DNA of 64,000 bases from Bisgaardia hudsonensis. Lineage in GTDB: Bacteria; Pseudomonadota; Gammaproteobacteria; Enterobacterales; Pasteurellaceae. Where the stretch lies: positions 402,317 to 466,316 of the forward strand of contig NZ_SLXI01000001.1 of assembly GCF_004345785.1 (NCBI RefSeq). The letters run 5' to 3'. This document shows positions 10,196 through 20,614 of this stretch, piece by piece. The position numbers were made by a program, and so were the translations under genes. The notes beneath the pieces were generated by a model that saw nothing but the letters and a program-made list of their open reading frames with translations, had not been told where the DNA came from and did not search any database. Within the stretch, counting starts at the first letter, position 1. Every line of letters begins with the position of its first letter.

Positions 10196-10492
10196 TTAGA
10201 AAACTTTTATAAATGGCTTCACGATAACATTTTCATAGACACCAGCTGAAAAATAAGGATCTTCGCTTGCCCATAATTGTGCAGATTCTAAATTATCAAA
10301 TTGGGCAATGACTGTAGAGCCAGAAAAACCAGCATCAGCAGGTGTATCGCTGTCAATAGCTGGATTAGGTCCTGCTGTGAGCAGTCGATTTTCTTGTTGT
10401 AATTGTTTTAATCTTGATAAATGTTGCTCACGAACGGCTAATCGTTTTTCTAAAGTATTAGGTTTATCTTGTGCAAAAATGACGTAATACAT
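10196..10492 (-). CDS. yciI: YciI-family protein
   Basis: A 98-residue cytosolic protein of the YCII/ferredoxin-like dimer family: [11 protein letters not shown] start, an LxxxREQHL segment with a conserved His, [12 protein letters not shown] loop and an [15 protein letters not shown] end. The Asp-His pair is thought to form an active site, but no reaction is established for the E. coli homologue. It lies 34 bp downstream of yciA, as the last gene of yciC-yciB-yciA-yciI in transcription order, with a good ribosome site (GGAG, upstream of 10492). Confidence 0.92.
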   Translation of the reverse strand: MYYVIFAQDKPNTLEKRLAVREQHLSRLKQLQQENRLLTAGPNPAIDSDTPADAGFSGSTVIAQFDNLESAQLWASEDPYFSAGVYENVIVKPFIKVF

Positions 10493-10526
10493 AATAATTA
10501 CTCCTTCTTTTATTGAGATAAATAAA

Positions 10527-10973
10527 CTATTGTTTGCTTAAAGCCAATTCTAATTCTGGGTTATTTTCTTTAGGAATTTCTCTTGGTTTATTATTCTTAT
10601 CAACGGCAACAAATGTAAATACGGCTTCTGTTACACAATAGCGTTCACCAATGGGTTCACTCGCTACTTTTTTAGCCCAAACATCGACTTTAATTTGTAT
10701 AGAAGAACGACCAACTCTAAGGCATTTACCATAGCAACATACAACATCACCCACTGCAATAGGACGAATAAATGTCATACTATTTACCGCCACAGTGACC
10801 ACTCGCCCATGCGCAATTTCCTTCGCTAGAATAGCTCCTCCCATATCCATTTGTGACATAATCCAGCCACCAAAAATATCACCATTAGCATTGGTGTCAG
10901 AAGGCATAGCAAGGGTTCTTAATAATAAAATACCTTTTGATTGTGAATTCGTCAGCGTATCACATTGTGTCAT
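10527..10973 (-). CDS. yciA: Acyl-CoA thioesterase YciA
   Basis: A hot-dog-fold acyl-CoA thioesterase, broad-specificity in the H. influenzae and E. coli homologues, releasing free acid from CoA thioesters. The 148-residue sequence has the catalytic region [20 protein letters not shown], with the conserved Asn/Asp pair typical of the YciA/BFIT class, and the [14 protein letters not shown] strand. Lies between yciB and yciI with short gaps (9 and 34 bp), consistent with one transcript. Intact. Confidence 0.95.
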   Translation of the reverse strand: MTQCDTLTNSQSKGILLLRTLAMPSDTNANGDIFGGWIMSQMDMGGAILAKEIAHGRVVTVAVNSMTFIRPIAVGDVVCCYGKCLRVGRSSIQIKVDVWAKKVASEPIGERYCVTEAVFTFVAVDKNNKPREIPKENNPELELALSKQ

Positions 10974-10982
10974 AATATTTCC

Positions 10983-11522
10983 TTATTTCTTGTTTTCTTT
11001 AGGGAGATAGCGATAAATATAAATGCCAGTTATTATTGTTGCAATAAAGGTTAAACCTATAATACCGAAACTTTTAAAGTTCACCCAAGCATCTTCTGAT
11101 AAGAATTGACTAATGTAAATATTTGCTAGCATACAGACAATAAAGAAAACTGCCCAACCTAAATTAAGCGTTTTCCAAACGTTATCAGGCAAGCTAATTT
11201 CTTTTCCTAATAGCTGCTTGATTAATGGTTTTTTGAAAACAAACTGACCAACTAACAGAATTAGTGCAAAAATAGCATAAACAATAGTCACTTTCCATTG
11301 TAGGTATTTTACGTCATTGAGATAAGCGGTAAGGGAGCCAAAGAAAATAACTGAAATTCCCATAAATAGCTGCTGTTTTTCAATTTTTCCATAAAATAGT
11401 TTTAGCACAACCAATTGAATGACAGTCGCAATAGTGAGCACCAAAGAGGCTTCTCTGATACCAAAAAACTTATACACAATAAAAAAGAGTATGAGAGGAA
11501 TAAATTCTAGTAACTGTTTCAT
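10983..11522 (-). CDS. yciB: Inner membrane septation protein A / YciB
   Basis: A 179-residue polytopic protein starting [18 protein letters not shown], the family's opening segment, with about five membrane helices and the conserved KPLIKQLLG and [12 protein letters not shown] segments. Homologues (YciB/IspZ) are needed for normal septation and envelope integrity and interact with division and elongation proteins. The ATG follows the yciC stop by 2 bp, so the pair is tightly coupled. Intact. Confidence 0.95.
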   Translation of the reverse strand: MKQLLEFIPLILFFIVYKFFGIREASLVLTIATVIQLVVLKLFYGKIEKQQLFMGISVIFFGSLTAYLNDVKYLQWKVTIVYAIFALILLVGQFVFKKPLIKQLLGKEISLPDNVWKTLNLGWAVFFIVCMLANIYISQFLSEDAWVNFKSFGIIGLTFIATIITGIYIYRYLPKENKK

Positions 11523-11524
11523 TG

Positions 11525-12289
11525 TTATATCCTATGTGTAAATACAGAGTAAAAGCGGTAAGTAAACACCAATGAAAATACGCCTATCAATGAAATAATA
11601 AATAAAGAGATAATCTCAACTATTGACGACCCACTGATTAAACGATTAACTTGATAACTTAATAAACGTAATAAAACATCATTTATTAAAAAATAGATAA
11701 AAAGAGGAAAATTTTGTTTTACGCCTAATTTCCATACATTTTTAATGGTTTCATTTAATGTGGTTTGATTTGTTAAATAATAAATAGAAGCAATATTTAA
11801 TCTAACAAAAATAAACAATCCAAATGCCGTAGTTAATAGCGAAAATGGCGAACTTGGTTTTTGAGTTAAATATGACACAATCATTTCTGCCGAACCAATT
11901 AGTATAGGGATCGTAATAATTAAGGATATAAAGAAAAAACCAAGAAAACGCTTCAATGTAAATAAAAAAGTATCTATCAATGATAATTTAATTCGTTGAC
12001 TTAATTGATGAATAGTAAATATTCCCCAAGCAGAGATAAAGAGATTTAAAATAACTTGAACAATTCCAAGGTAAGCGACATTACCAAAATGTGTAGAAGA
12101 CATATCTAGGGTATTGATACCATTATTTAATTCATTAAGTTGAACGTCTTCAGGTAATAAATGAGAGATTAAAAAGTGAATTAACAAGGCGACAATAAAA
12201 AAATAGGCAGTAAATCGCATTACGATAGTACGTTGATTTCGCATAAAGTTTAAACTGTCGGTTAAAATTTGAGTAAAATTAATTGACAT
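11525..12289 (-). CDS. yciC: YciC-family membrane protein (UPF0259)
   Basis: A 254-residue inner-membrane protein with six hydrophobic segments, matching the E. coli YciC family in size, hydropathy and position next to yciB. Function is not established; E. coli yciC and yciB are linked to envelope homeostasis. I choose the start at 12289 ([15 protein letters not shown]), preceded by GGAA at a normal distance; an in-frame ATG 30 bp upstream adds ten unconserved residues. First gene of the yci unit, so the promoter should lie in 12290-12560. Confidence 0.85.
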   Translation of the reverse strand: MSINFTQILTDSLNFMRNQRTIVMRFTAYFFIVALLIHFLISHLLPEDVQLNELNNGINTLDMSSTHFGNVAYLGIVQVILNLFISAWGIFTIHQLSQRIKLSLIDTFLFTLKRFLGFFFISLIITIPILIGSAEMIVSYLTQKPSSPFSLLTTAFGLFIFVRLNIASIYYLTNQTTLNETIKNVWKLGVKQNFPLFIYFLINDVLLRLLSYQVNRLISGSSIVEIISLFIISLIGVFSLVFTYRFYSVFTHRI

Positions 12290-12489
12290 ATTTTTTTCCA
12301 AACTAAAATAAATAGCCATTATACTGTATTTTCTTTTATAAATACTAAGGCGTTTTATAACATATCTTGACTACCTATCCTATACAGATTCCTTTTAATT
12401 GTGAATTTTTATATAAAAAAATTTACAACTTTTTAAAAATTTGATCTAAAACATAAAAAAATTAACCATTAAGTAGTGTATTTATTACA

Positions 12490-12510
12490 TTGTTACTTAT
12501 GTGGTAACAA
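12490..12510. promoter_or_regulatory. Palindromic operator-like site upstream of ompW
   Basis: TTGTTAC (12490-12496) and GTAACAA (12504-12510) form a perfect dyad with a 7-bp spacer, about 55 bp upstream of the ompW start. OmpW genes are often controlled by global redox or metal regulators, but the sequence is not a clear FNR or CRP box. Dyad seen; function inferred. Confidence 0.35.
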
Positions 12511-12564
12511 TATTAACGAGTGATTTTCAAACAAATGAAACTGAATATTATAGAGGAATGAAAA

Positions 12565-13219
12565 ATGAAAAAAACAATTCTCGCATTAGGAATGGCTGCA
12601 GCATTAGCGACTGGATCAGTTATGGCACATGAAGCAGGAAGTGTTATTGTTCGTGGTGGTGGGGTTTTAGCTGCAGTTAAAGCTAAATCTACAACAAAAG
12701 TTGGTCCAGAAGTTAGATTGGATGTAAATCATAACGCACAATTAGGGTTAACAGCGAGTTATATGTTTACTGATAATTGGGGGATTGAATTATTAGGTGC
12801 AACGCCATTTTCTCATCGTGTGAGTGCTGTCGTTCCTGCTTTGGGAAATAATGGTAACCTTGGTGATGTTGTAAAAGTTAAGCATTTACCACCAAGTCTT
12901 TATGTTCAATATTATTTCTTGAATAAAGATTCGGGTTCACGTCCCTATGTCGGTACGGGTTTAAGCTACACGCGTTTCTTTGGTTCTAAAGAATTAACAC
13001 CAGCCGTTCATGATCTAAGTGTGAAAAAGCAATTTTTTTACTCCAGTAGTTAATGTAGGTATTGATATTAAACTTGAGGATAATTTATATTTAAATACAG
13101 CAGTATGGTACACAAGAATTAAAACAACAGGATTTGTATCTGATACGGTATTAGAGCATAGAGTTGATATTAAATTTGATCCAATAGTGTTCTTTATGAT
13201 ATTAGGTTGTTGTTTTTAA
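12565..13219 (+). pseudogene. ompW: OmpW-family outer-membrane porin, frameshifted
   Basis: An eight-stranded beta-barrel protein of the OmpW family, which forms narrow hydrophobic channels. The N-terminal signal peptide ends VMAHEAG and the barrel includes the signature VKHLPPSLYVQYYF and RPYVGTGLSYTRFF. The first frame stops at 13053, right after SVKKQ. A different frame then continues with TPVVNVGIDIKL and a barrel-like end (DPIVFFMILGCCF) to the stop at 13219. The total length, 655 nt, is one more than a multiple of three. Removing one A from the A5 run at 13024-13028 restores a continuous OmpW of normal size. This is a one-base insertion, a programmed slip, or a sequencing error at a homopolymer. 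Confidence 0.85.
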
Positions 13220-13353
13220 GGTATAATTGATTCTTTATGAGAGTTATTCTCCTACTCTATTATATGTTAATAGGTTTTTTATATTATTTATTTATACTAA
13301 TCCCTTATTTTTTGCTAAAATGAAGAAGAATTACCATTATTTATTTTATTTCT

Positions 13354-15411
13354 ATGTTAAACGGATTAATTTTTTCTCAAGGGATTTTAAAGATACCAAA
13401 TATTCAGAATTTCCTTCCTGAATATGATATTAGAAAGTTTTCTAATAAAAATTTTCAATATACATATGGTACACATGTTATTGGTTGGGGTTTTAGACCT
13501 TCTGCTACAAGAGCAAGAGAATTTGCAAAGAGTAATAAACTTCGTTATGTAGCTTTAGAAGATGGTTTTTTGCGTTCTCTTGGGCTAGGTGTTGATGGTT
13601 ATCCCCCTTATTCAATTGTTTATGATGATGTGGGGATTTATTATGACACTAAGAATGTATCTCGTTTAGAAAAGCTCATTTTGGAAAATAATATTAGTTA
13701 TGAATTGTTAGAACAAGCGGAACAAGCCATTCAACTAATACTTAAGCATAAATTGTCTAAATATAATCATACTTTAGATTTTTCATTGGTGAAAGATGAT
13801 AACGGTCCTGTTGTTTTGGTAATAGATCAAACATATAACGATATGGCTGTTAAATATGGACAGGCGGATAGCTCTCATTTTAATCAAATGTTAGAGGCTG
13901 CGATTAAAGAAAATCCATCTCATAAAGTGTGGGTAAAAACACATCCTGATGTTCTAACAGGGAAGAAAAAAGGGTATTTAACTAATTTAGATAAATATAA
14001 GAACGTGAGAATTATTACTGATGATATTAATCCTCAAATTTTATTGCAAGATGTAGATAAGGTATATTGCGTTACCTCTCAAATGGGATTTGAGGCATTA
14101 TTAGCGGGAAAGAATGTTGTTACATTTGGTGTACCTTGGTTTGCTGGATGGGGAAATACTGACGATCGTCATCCGAATGTTGAAGTATTGAAATGGGAGA
14201 ATAGAAGAACTAAGCATTCTGTAAAAGAGTTGTTTTGTGTAGCTTATTTACAATATGCTCGGTATATTTGCCCATATTCAGGGGATATTGGTAATATTTT
14301 TCAGGTTATAGATTATTTACAAAAAGTAAAAACGTTAAATCAACAGTTTGCGGGAAATATTTACTGTGTTGGTATGTCATTTTGGAAAAAGAATGTGGTC
14401 AAACCATTTTTAAATTTCCCACAAACTAAGCTACATTTTGTTTCATCGTTCAAAAGATTAAAAAAACAACCTATTTCAAAATTGGATAAGTTATTACTTT
14501 GGGGAAATGGGAGTGAGGAACTTTTGGTATTTTCTAAAGAGAACCAAATACCTATTTTAAGAATGGAAGATGGCTTTATTCGATCTGTAGGATTAGGATC
14601 AAATCTGGTTTCTCCTTTATCATTAGTTATTGATGATATTGGGATTTATTTTAATGCTAAAAATCCATCAAGATTAGAGCATATTTTAGCGCATACTAAA
14701 TTTACAAGTTTTGATTTAAGGTTAGCTAAATTATTACAAGAAGAACTTATCGTTAGTAATATTGGAAAATATAATGTGGGTAGAGTAGCGTTAAAGATAG
14801 ATATACCCGATAATAAAAAAATTATATTAGTTCCAGGGCAGGTAGAGAATGATGCTTCTATTTGTTTAGGTTCTCCTGATATAAAATCGAATCTTGAATT
14901 ATTAAAAAGGGTTAGAACATTAAATACGGATTCTTATATAATTTATAAACCTCATCCTGATGTTTTAACGGGAAATCGCAAAGGACATATTAGTAAAGCT
15001 GAGATATTAAGATATGCAGATCAAATTGTAGAAAAAGTTAATGTTTTAGATTGTATTAATAGAGTTGATGAAGTTCATACAATGACATCTCTTGCTGGTT
15101 TTGAAGCTCTATTACGAAATAAAAAAGTCTATTGCTATGGACTACCATTTTATTCTAACTGGGGGCTTACAGAGGATCTTATTAACTTGCCTCGTCGTCA
15201 AAAGAAACTCACTTTATTAGAGCTGATCGCTGGGACAATGATTTATTATCCTCAGTATATAAACCCAGAAACAGGTCAAATAATTGATGTGTTACAAGGG
15301 ATTAATATTTTAAAGAAACAAAAAGAATCGTTAGCTACGGATGGTTTCCAACGCAGTTGGATTGGAAAACAAATTGGAAAATTACAACAGTTAATTAGAG
15401 TGATAAAATAA
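13354..15411 (+). CDS. kpsC: Capsule lipid-linker beta-Kdo transferase, KpsC type (LipA/HcsA/PhyA)
   Basis: Builds, with KpsS, the poly-beta-Kdo linker that joins group 2 capsule polysaccharide to its lysophosphatidylglycerol anchor at the cytoplasmic face. The 685-residue protein is a tandem duplication: each half has an EDGF(L/I)RS(L/V)GLG motif (residues ~68 and ~407), a (K)xHPDVLxGxxKG motif and an E-A-L-L signature after VTSQMGF or MTSLAGF. This two-domain layout is that of KpsC, whose halves are separate Kdo transferases. Intact and close to the ~675-residue family length. Start ATG 13354 gives the family N-terminus; the ribosome site is weak. It precedes kpsS by 4 bp. Confidence 0.93.
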   Translation: MLNGLIFSQGILKIPNIQNFLPEYDIRKFSNKNFQYTYGTHVIGWGFRPSATRAREFAKSNKLRYVALEDGFLRSLGLGVDGYPPYSIVYDDVGIYYDTKNVSRLEKLILENNISYELLEQAEQAIQLILKHKLSKYNHTLDFSLVKDDNGPVVLVIDQTYNDMAVKYGQADSSHFNQMLEAAIKENPSHKVWVKTHPDVLTGKKKGYLTNLDKYKNVRIITDDINPQILLQDVDKVYCVTSQMGFEALLAGKNVVTFGVPWFAGWGNTDDRHPNVEVLKWENRRTKHSVKELFCVAYLQYARYICPYSGDIGNIFQVIDYLQKVKTLNQQFAGNIYCVGMSFWKKNVVKPFLNFPQTKLHFVSSFKRLKKQPISKLDKLLLWGNGSEELLVFSKENQIPILRMEDGFIRSVGLGSNLVSPLSLVIDDIGIYFNAKNPSRLEHILAHTKFTSFDLRLAKLLQEELIVSNIGKYNVGRVALKIDIPDNKKIILVPGQVENDASICLGSPDIKSNLELLKRVRTLNTDSYIIYKPHPDVLTGNRKGHISKAEILRYADQIVEKVNVLDCINRVDEVHTMTSLAGFEALLRNKKVYCYGLPFYSNWGLTEDLINLPRRQKKLTLLELIAGTMIYYPQYINPETGQIIDVLQGINILKKQKESLATDGFQRSWIGKQIGKLQQLIRVIK

Positions 15412-15415
15412 ATTT

Positions 15416-16636
15416 ATGATTTTACATAATTTAGATGATTTACTTCGTTCATCAAAAAATATCTTGTTATTACAAGGTCCGATTGGTGATTTTTTCCTCA
15501 AATTATCAGAATGGTTAACCGATCAGGGAAAAACAGTTTTTAAAATTAATTTTAATGGTGGAGATGAATTTTTTTATCCAATAGAAATAAAAAATACTTA
15601 TTGTTATCAAGATAAATTTCTTCATTGGGAAGAATACCTCAAAATATTTTTAATAAAATTAAATATAGATTCTATAGTTTGTTTTGGTGATACTCGCTAT
15701 TATCATAAAATAGCTAAAATTATTGCTGAGAATAAAAACATTAATTTTTGGGTTTTTGAAGAGGGATATTTTAGACCAGAGTATGTGACTCTTGAAAAAA
15801 AGGGAGTTAATGCTTTTTCTATTATACCTAAATATAAAGAGTTTTTTTTACCATTTATAGATTTACCAGAGCCTAAAGAACCTGAAAAAGTTGCTAAAGG
15901 TTTTTGGCCTATGGCAAAAAGAGCTATTTTGTATTATTGGGCGATGAATACCAATAAAGCAAATTATCCTTATTATATTCATCACAGGCATCAGTCTAAT
16001 AAATATTATGTAAATTTATGGATACGTTCAGCAATAAAAAGGCTATATTACTATTTTTGTGATTATTTTTTAGCTCATATACTGAAAAAAGGGAAATTTG
16101 GTGAATTTTTTATTGTTCCGTTGCAAGTATATGATGATAGTCAAGTTAAAGTTCATTGTGATTATTCATCGGTTAGTGATTTTTTAGAACATGTATTAGT
16201 ATCTTTTATTAAAAATTCTCCTAATAATGTAAAACTAATAATTAAGCATCATCCAATGGATAGGGGAATTATTGATTATAGTAGTATAATTAAAAAATAT
16301 TTGAAACTATACCCTCAATTTAAAGAGCGTATTTACTATATTCATGATATTCCCTTACCTATTTTGTTGAGAAATGGAAAAGGTATGGTGTGTTTAAATA
16401 GTACAAGTGGAATATCAGCACTATTACATAATATGCCAGTCAAAACGTTAGGTAGAGCGAATTATGACTTCCTCGGCTTAACTGATCAGGGGCAGTTAGA
16501 TAATTTTTGGAAAAATCCACAGAAGCCTGATGCAGATGTTTTTAATGCTTTTAGAAAGTATCATTTTTATAAAACACATTTAAATGGTAGTTTTTATAAT
16601 AAGGTAATTTTAAGAAATCCTTATAACCAGATATAA
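15416..16636 (+). CDS. kpsS: Capsule Kdo-linker transferase, KpsS type (LipB/HcsB/PhyB)
   Basis: A 406-residue KpsS-type enzyme that adds the first Kdo to lysophosphatidylglycerol. The start region LLLQGPIGDFF (residues ~17-27) is the family signature, followed by FWVFEEGYFRPEYVTLE, a (K)HHPMDRG motif near residue 280 and LNSTSGISALLHNMPV. Translation is probably coupled to kpsC, 4 bp upstream. It converges on the export operon, and a long hairpin lies between them. Intact; the family places it in the cytoplasm at the inner membrane. Confidence 0.92.
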   Translation: MILHNLDDLLRSSKNILLLQGPIGDFFLKLSEWLTDQGKTVFKINFNGGDEFFYPIEIKNTYCYQDKFLHWEEYLKIFLIKLNIDSIVCFGDTRYYHKIAKIIAENKNINFWVFEEGYFRPEYVTLEKKGVNAFSIIPKYKEFFLPFIDLPEPKEPEKVAKGFWPMAKRAILYYWAMNTNKANYPYYIHHRHQSNKYYVNLWIRSAIKRLYYYFCDYFLAHILKKGKFGEFFIVPLQVYDDSQVKVHCDYSSVSDFLEHVLVSFIKNSPNNVKLIIKHHPMDRGIIDYSSIIKKYLKLYPQFKERIYYIHDIPLPILLRNGKGMVCLNSTSGISALLHNMPVKTLGRANYDFLGLTDQGQLDNFWKNPQKPDADVFNAFRKYHFYKTHLNGSFYNKVILRNPYNQI

Positions 16637-16641
16637 AAAAG

Positions 16642-16702
16642 ACATCCTATTATCTTACAAAACTTTATAATAGTTAATATTATAAAGGTAGGGATAGGAT
16701 GT
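16642..16702. terminator. Bidirectional terminator between kpsS and bexA-type gene
   Basis: ACATCCTAT (16642-16650) and ATAGGATGT (16694-16702) are perfect inverted repeats surrounding a second AT-rich dyad. They lie exactly in the 66-bp gap between the two convergent capsule transcripts. Confidence 0.6.
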
Positions 16703-17353
16703 TTATGCTTTTTCATTATAATATTTATAGGCATCATCAATAGTATCAAATTGATACATTTTTCCTTGATCTAGTACCATCGCATTATCGCAATATGCTT
16801 TAATGGAAGATGGACTATGAGAAACTAAAATGATGGCACGATCTTTTCTTTTTTCAAATAGTTCATATTTACATTTTGCTGAAAATCTAGAGTCTCCAAC
16901 AGCAATAACTTCATCTATCAAGTAGCAATCAAATTCAACAGATAGGGAGAGCGCGAAAGCTAATCTTGCTTTCATCCCTGAAGAATATTTTTTTACTGGT
17001 TCATAAAGATAATCGCCTAATTCGGAAAAATCTTCTGTAAATTTTTTCACGTAATCAAAATCTACATCATATAATCGACAAATAAAGCGTAAATTATCCA
17101 TTCCTGTTAGGCTTCCTTGGAAAGCTCCAGAAAAAGCGAGTGGCCATGAAATATTCATATTACGCTCTATTGTTCCACTACTTGGAGGTTCAACACCACT
17201 CATTAAACGTATTAATGTTGATTTTCCTGCTCCATTACGGCCCAAAATACCTATTTTTTCTCCCTTTTTTAGGTCAAAACTAATATTATCTAAAATAGTT
17301 TTCCATCCGTATCGGGTATGATAACGCTTACTAACATTTTTTATACTAATCAT
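16703..17353 (-). CDS. bexA: Capsule export ABC transporter ATPase (BexA/CtrD/KpsT type)
   Basis: Powers export of finished capsule polymer across the inner membrane. The 216-residue protein has Walker [10 protein letters not shown] (residues ~38-46), signature [13 protein letters not shown], Walker [13 protein letters not shown] and the switch His in ILVSHSP. Size and composition match BexA, CtrD and KpsT. It overlaps the upstream permease gene by 4 bp (ATGA), so the two are co-translated. Last gene of the four-gene export operon. I use the Haemophilus name; the same protein is called kpsT in E. coli. Confidence 0.95.
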   Translation of the reverse strand: MISIKNVSKRYHTRYGWKTILDNISFDLKKGEKIGILGRNGAGKSTLIRLMSGVEPPSSGTIERNMNISWPLAFSGAFQGSLTGMDNLRFICRLYDVDFDYVKKFTEDFSELGDYLYEPVKKYSSGMKARLAFALSLSVEFDCYLIDEVIAVGDSRFSAKCKYELFEKRKDRAIILVSHSPSSIKAYCDNAMVLDQGKMYQFDTIDDAYKYYNEKA

Positions 17354-18150
17354 CTTGGCTCAATTCCTTTACTAAAATTTTTAACCATGATTAAACCAAT
17401 TAAAAGCATTACTAAATCACAAATAATAAGAAAACTTATATTTTCATAAGTAGTAACAGAATCTCCAAAATATCCATGGCGAAACATTTCAGTTCCACTA
17501 ATCATAGGAATCCACAACGCATATTTTTGTACGTAAGAGGGAAGAGAGTGAACAAAAAAGAATGCTCCAGAAAGAGGTAACATAATGAAACTTAGTGTAC
17601 CCCATATTTTGCCAAATGCATCTACATAGAATGCTATAGAACAAATAATAAATCCTAAACCTGTAGCAAATAATGCCATTAACAACCAAGCTAAGAGCAT
17701 ATAGAATATATCATGTGGAACATCTATCCAACCGATAATAATAAAAAATGTCATAATAATAATTTGAGCAATGGTTGCTCCAGATATTTCTAATAAAACT
17801 CTAGCAAAAATAGTATCAAGAACTCTGATATTTCTGTGATAAAGTAAACTTAAATTTCCTGATATTGCACCAATAGTTCTTCTTGACGCATTACGCCACA
17901 TCATTGCAATAGGATACCCAGTAATGAGAAAAGCGATAATGTTTAATGTTGAATATTGATCTGCTTTGATAAATTTCCACATAACAGAAATCATTAATGT
18001 AAAGAGTAAAGGCTCCATGAATAACCATAAAAAACCTATATTATTACGACCATATCGAGTAATGATTTCACGCATTAATAAGGCATTTATCACTCTTTTT
18101 TGGATTTTTAATGAACCACTAAAGGTTGTTTTATCGCCGTATTGCATCAA
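17350..18150 (-). CDS. bexB: Capsule export ABC transporter permease (BexB/CtrC/KpsM type)
   Basis: A 266-residue ABC-2-type permease with six membrane helices. The cytoplasmic N-terminus leads into [23 protein letters not shown], quoted here only to show the family start; the RYGR-x-x-x-GFLW segment is diagnostic of capsule permeases. It forms the polymer channel with the ATPase. Four-base overlaps with both neighbours (18147-18150 and 17350-17353) show tight coupling. Two adjacent ATGs are possible starts. Intact. Confidence 0.95.
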   Translation of the reverse strand: MMQYGDKTTFSGSLKIQKRVINALLMREIITRYGRNNIGFLWLFMEPLLFTLMISVMWKFIKADQYSTLNIIAFLITGYPIAMMWRNASRRTIGAISGNLSLLYHRNIRVLDTIFARVLLEISGATIAQIIIMTFFIIIGWIDVPHDIFYMLLAWLLMALFATGLGFIICSIAFYVDAFGKIWGTLSFIMLPLSGAFFFVHSLPSYVQKYALWIPMISGTEMFRHGYFGDSVTTYENISFLIICDLVMLLIGLIMVKNFSKGIEPR

Positions 18151-19253
18151 TTTTTATGTTCTCTGATACTTGCTATTAATAAACTAAAAATACCATATAA
18201 TATTAGACCAATAATAAAAGTAGAAATAATATTATATAATCTATGAGGTTCTAATGCTAAATCTGGATTACTTGGTGTATTTATTACTTCCAAATACAGT
18301 TGTTGACGATCAGCGTCTCTTTTTGTGTTTTGTAAAGCTGTAATTGCTGTTGTGAATTGTTGCTGAGACAACGTATTATCAAGGATTAGTCTTTGATATT
18401 CAGATGATTGAGTAGCTATAGAGTTGTTATCGCCAGTAAGTGATTTTGCTTGTTGGTTGATTTCCGATATAAGATTTTTCTCTCTCGTTAATAAGGTTTT
18501 AATTTGTGGATTATTAGGAGAAATATCTCTTAATTGAGCTAATTGACTTTGCACATTTATTAGTTCACCCTTTAATTTTGAAATTAGAGTTAGTTGAACT
18601 TCTGATTGTGCAGATAAATCAAAGATATTATTTTGGGTTCTATATTCGCTTAAGGCTAATGCAGTTTCATTTACTCGTTTTTCAGCCTCTTGAACAGCTT
18701 GTTCAGCAAAGCTGATCGTATCCCTTCTTGCACGAGTATTTAAGCGATTTATAAGGTTTTCACCTTGTTTTAACAATTGAATATTAATTTTTTGGGCTTC
18801 TAATGAATTAAAGGCTCGAATATTTAACGTAGCAATTCCTGACACAGAGTCAAAATTAACAGAAACTTTATTTTTGAAATATTGGTAAAATGATTCTTGC
18901 TCGTTACTAAATCCAAAAAGATTAAATCGGCTTAATATATCACCTTTGGTTTCATAAAATTCACGTACAGGAAGGACTTGTTGCAATTGCTCTAATGCAT
19001 TTCTTGAACGCATGTATTCTTGAACTGTATAAGTATCATCTTGTGAGCGAGAAAAGCCAGACCCTTGTAAAAGAGCACCTACTCCACTTAAAGAGGATTG
19101 ATTGCTAGGAGAACGAACGACAAAACTTGCTTCAGAAATATAAATATCTGATGCTAAAAAACCAAAATAAACTATTGAAAATAAAGTTGGAATTAATACT
19201 GTTATCCAAAATAGAGGATTAAACTTTTTCCAAAATGTTTTTTTATTAATCAT
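18147..19253 (-). CDS. bexC: Capsule export inner-membrane/periplasmic adaptor (BexC/CtrB/KpsE type)
   Basis: A 368-residue polysaccharide co-polymerase type 3 protein that couples the inner-membrane ABC transporter to the outer-membrane channel. It has one membrane segment at each end (about residues 15-36 and 340-360), the PCP motif region between them, and a long coiled-coil-rich periplasmic domain (about residues 170-315). Family features include the SEASFVVRSP segment just after the first helix. It lies 10 bp after the bexD-type gene and overlaps bexB by 4 bp. Intact. Confidence 0.93.
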   Translation of the reverse strand: MINKKTFWKKFNPLFWITVLIPTLFSIVYFGFLASDIYISEASFVVRSPSNQSSLSGVGALLQGSGFSRSQDDTYTVQEYMRSRNALEQLQQVLPVREFYETKGDILSRFNLFGFSNEQESFYQYFKNKVSVNFDSVSGIATLNIRAFNSLEAQKINIQLLKQGENLINRLNTRARRDTISFAEQAVQEAEKRVNETALALSEYRTQNNIFDLSAQSEVQLTLISKLKGELINVQSQLAQLRDISPNNPQIKTLLTREKNLISEINQQAKSLTGDNNSIATQSSEYQRLILDNTLSQQQFTTAITALQNTKRDADRQQLYLEVINTPSNPDLALEPHRLYNIISTFIIGLILYGIFSLLIASIREHKN

Positions 19254-19263
19254 ATTTATAATC

Positions 19264-20427
19264 CTATAAATTACCTACTGAATTAGCTGTACTCGTTATG
19301 GGCGATGTTATTGAAAAAATCATTCTCAAGAATTTTTGGAATTCAGCTAATGGCGCATTAGCAACATAAACAATATCTTTGTCTTGGATAGGAAAGCGTT
19401 GCAATACGAATAATGAATTTGGATCGAGTAAATTGACTCGATAGACAGTAGGAATCTCCATTCCCATATTATATCCCTTCATCTTCCATTTTTCTTTCTC
19501 AATATTGTTTAGCTCGTTAAATGGTATATAACGAAAGACAAATATACCACGAGGATCTGAACGTGTATCTATTAAGCCTCCCATTTTTCCGATAGCTTCA
19601 GCTAAATTGATACCTTTTGTGGAAAACTTAACGACTTTATTCGCTCCAACAGCTCCCAAACCAGTGAAACTTAACGGACTATTTAACAATCCTATAACAT
19701 CACCAGGTAACAGTAAAATATTTTGTCTAGGATCTGAGATTAAGCTAGAAAATGAAATGGCTTTTACTTGTTTACCCCTTGTTATTTGAACAGTTACATC
19801 TTGAAGGTCAGATGGTATTCCACCTACAGCCGCAACAGCATCTAAAATACGTTCACCATGTGATGTTAATGGCATTCGAATACTGTTTCCTTGTCGTAAA
19901 ACAGTAACATTGGCAGAATTATTTTTTACAATCCTCACTATTACTTGAGGATTATTAGAAATAGAAGATAATTTATGAATAAGCTCTCTTTGGACTCTTT
20001 CTGGGCTTTTTCCTTTAACTGAAAGTGCTCCCACAAAAGGAATGGTAACCTTACCTGTTCGACTAACCATTTGTTCGGGAAGTTTAACTAATTGAGAATT
20101 TCCTTGTCCTGAAGGTGTTAATGTTCCACCAAAAAGTACGGCTGGAGGCGCTTCCCAAATTGATATATCCAAAATATCTCCGACATCAATTACTCCAGAG
20201 TATCCCTTTAGACTATTAGTAAACTCAGAAAAATTTTGATTGATACGAGCCTGAAACAAAGGAAGGACGGAGTGTAAATCAAGTTCAACAATATTAACTT
20301 CAGGTAAGTTTTTTGAATTTGAGATATTTATAATTTTATTTTGACTTGGTCCAATAGTTGGTAATAGTGAGCATGCCGTTAAAGAGGATAGTAACATCAA
20401 TATTATTAAAGTTTTTGATTTTTTCAT
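19264..20427 (-). CDS. bexD: Capsule outer-membrane export lipoprotein (BexD/CtrA, Wza-like)
   Basis: A 387-residue outer-membrane polysaccharide export protein. The lipoprotein signal ends in SLTACSLLP with Cys19 as the lipidation site. The polysaccharide-export domain has DVGDILDISIWEAP and VTIPFVGALSVKGKSPERVQRELI, and two SLBB-type domains follow (one near LNSPLSF...GINLAEAIGKMGG). Homologues form an octameric channel for the polymer. First gene of the export operon; its promoter lies in the 187-bp region shared with the divergent glycosyltransferase gene. Confidence 0.93.
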   Translation of the reverse strand: MKKSKTLIILMLLSSLTACSLLPTIGPSQNKIINISNSKNLPEVNIVELDLHSVLPLFQARINQNFSEFTNSLKGYSGVIDVGDILDISIWEAPPAVLFGGTLTPSGQGNSQLVKLPEQMVSRTGKVTIPFVGALSVKGKSPERVQRELIHKLSSISNNPQVIVRIVKNNSANVTVLRQGNSIRMPLTSHGERILDAVAAVGGIPSDLQDVTVQITRGKQVKAISFSSLISDPRQNILLLPGDVIGLLNSPLSFTGLGAVGANKVVKFSTKGINLAEAIGKMGGLIDTRSDPRGIFVFRYIPFNELNNIEKEKWKMKGYNMGMEIPTVYRVNLLDPNSLFVLQRFPIQDKDIVYVANAPLAEFQKFLRMIFSITSPITSTANSVGNL

Positions 20428-20614
20428 GGGTTCTCTAAGTGTGGATCATACAAATTTTCCGTTGATTATATAATATTGTGTATGAAAATTAAATATATTT
20501 GTAAATTGAATAAATCAATATATTTTACAATTGAATTTGTTATTTATAATCAAATAATTTAAACTTAGCAACCTATTATAAGTTTGGTAGATTTGTTTTA
20601 TACAAGGTTTATTT

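Noticed and set aside
13227-13421. 64-codon frame before kpsC
   Set aside because: It overlaps the kpsC start in another frame, has no ribosome site and no recognisable sequence.
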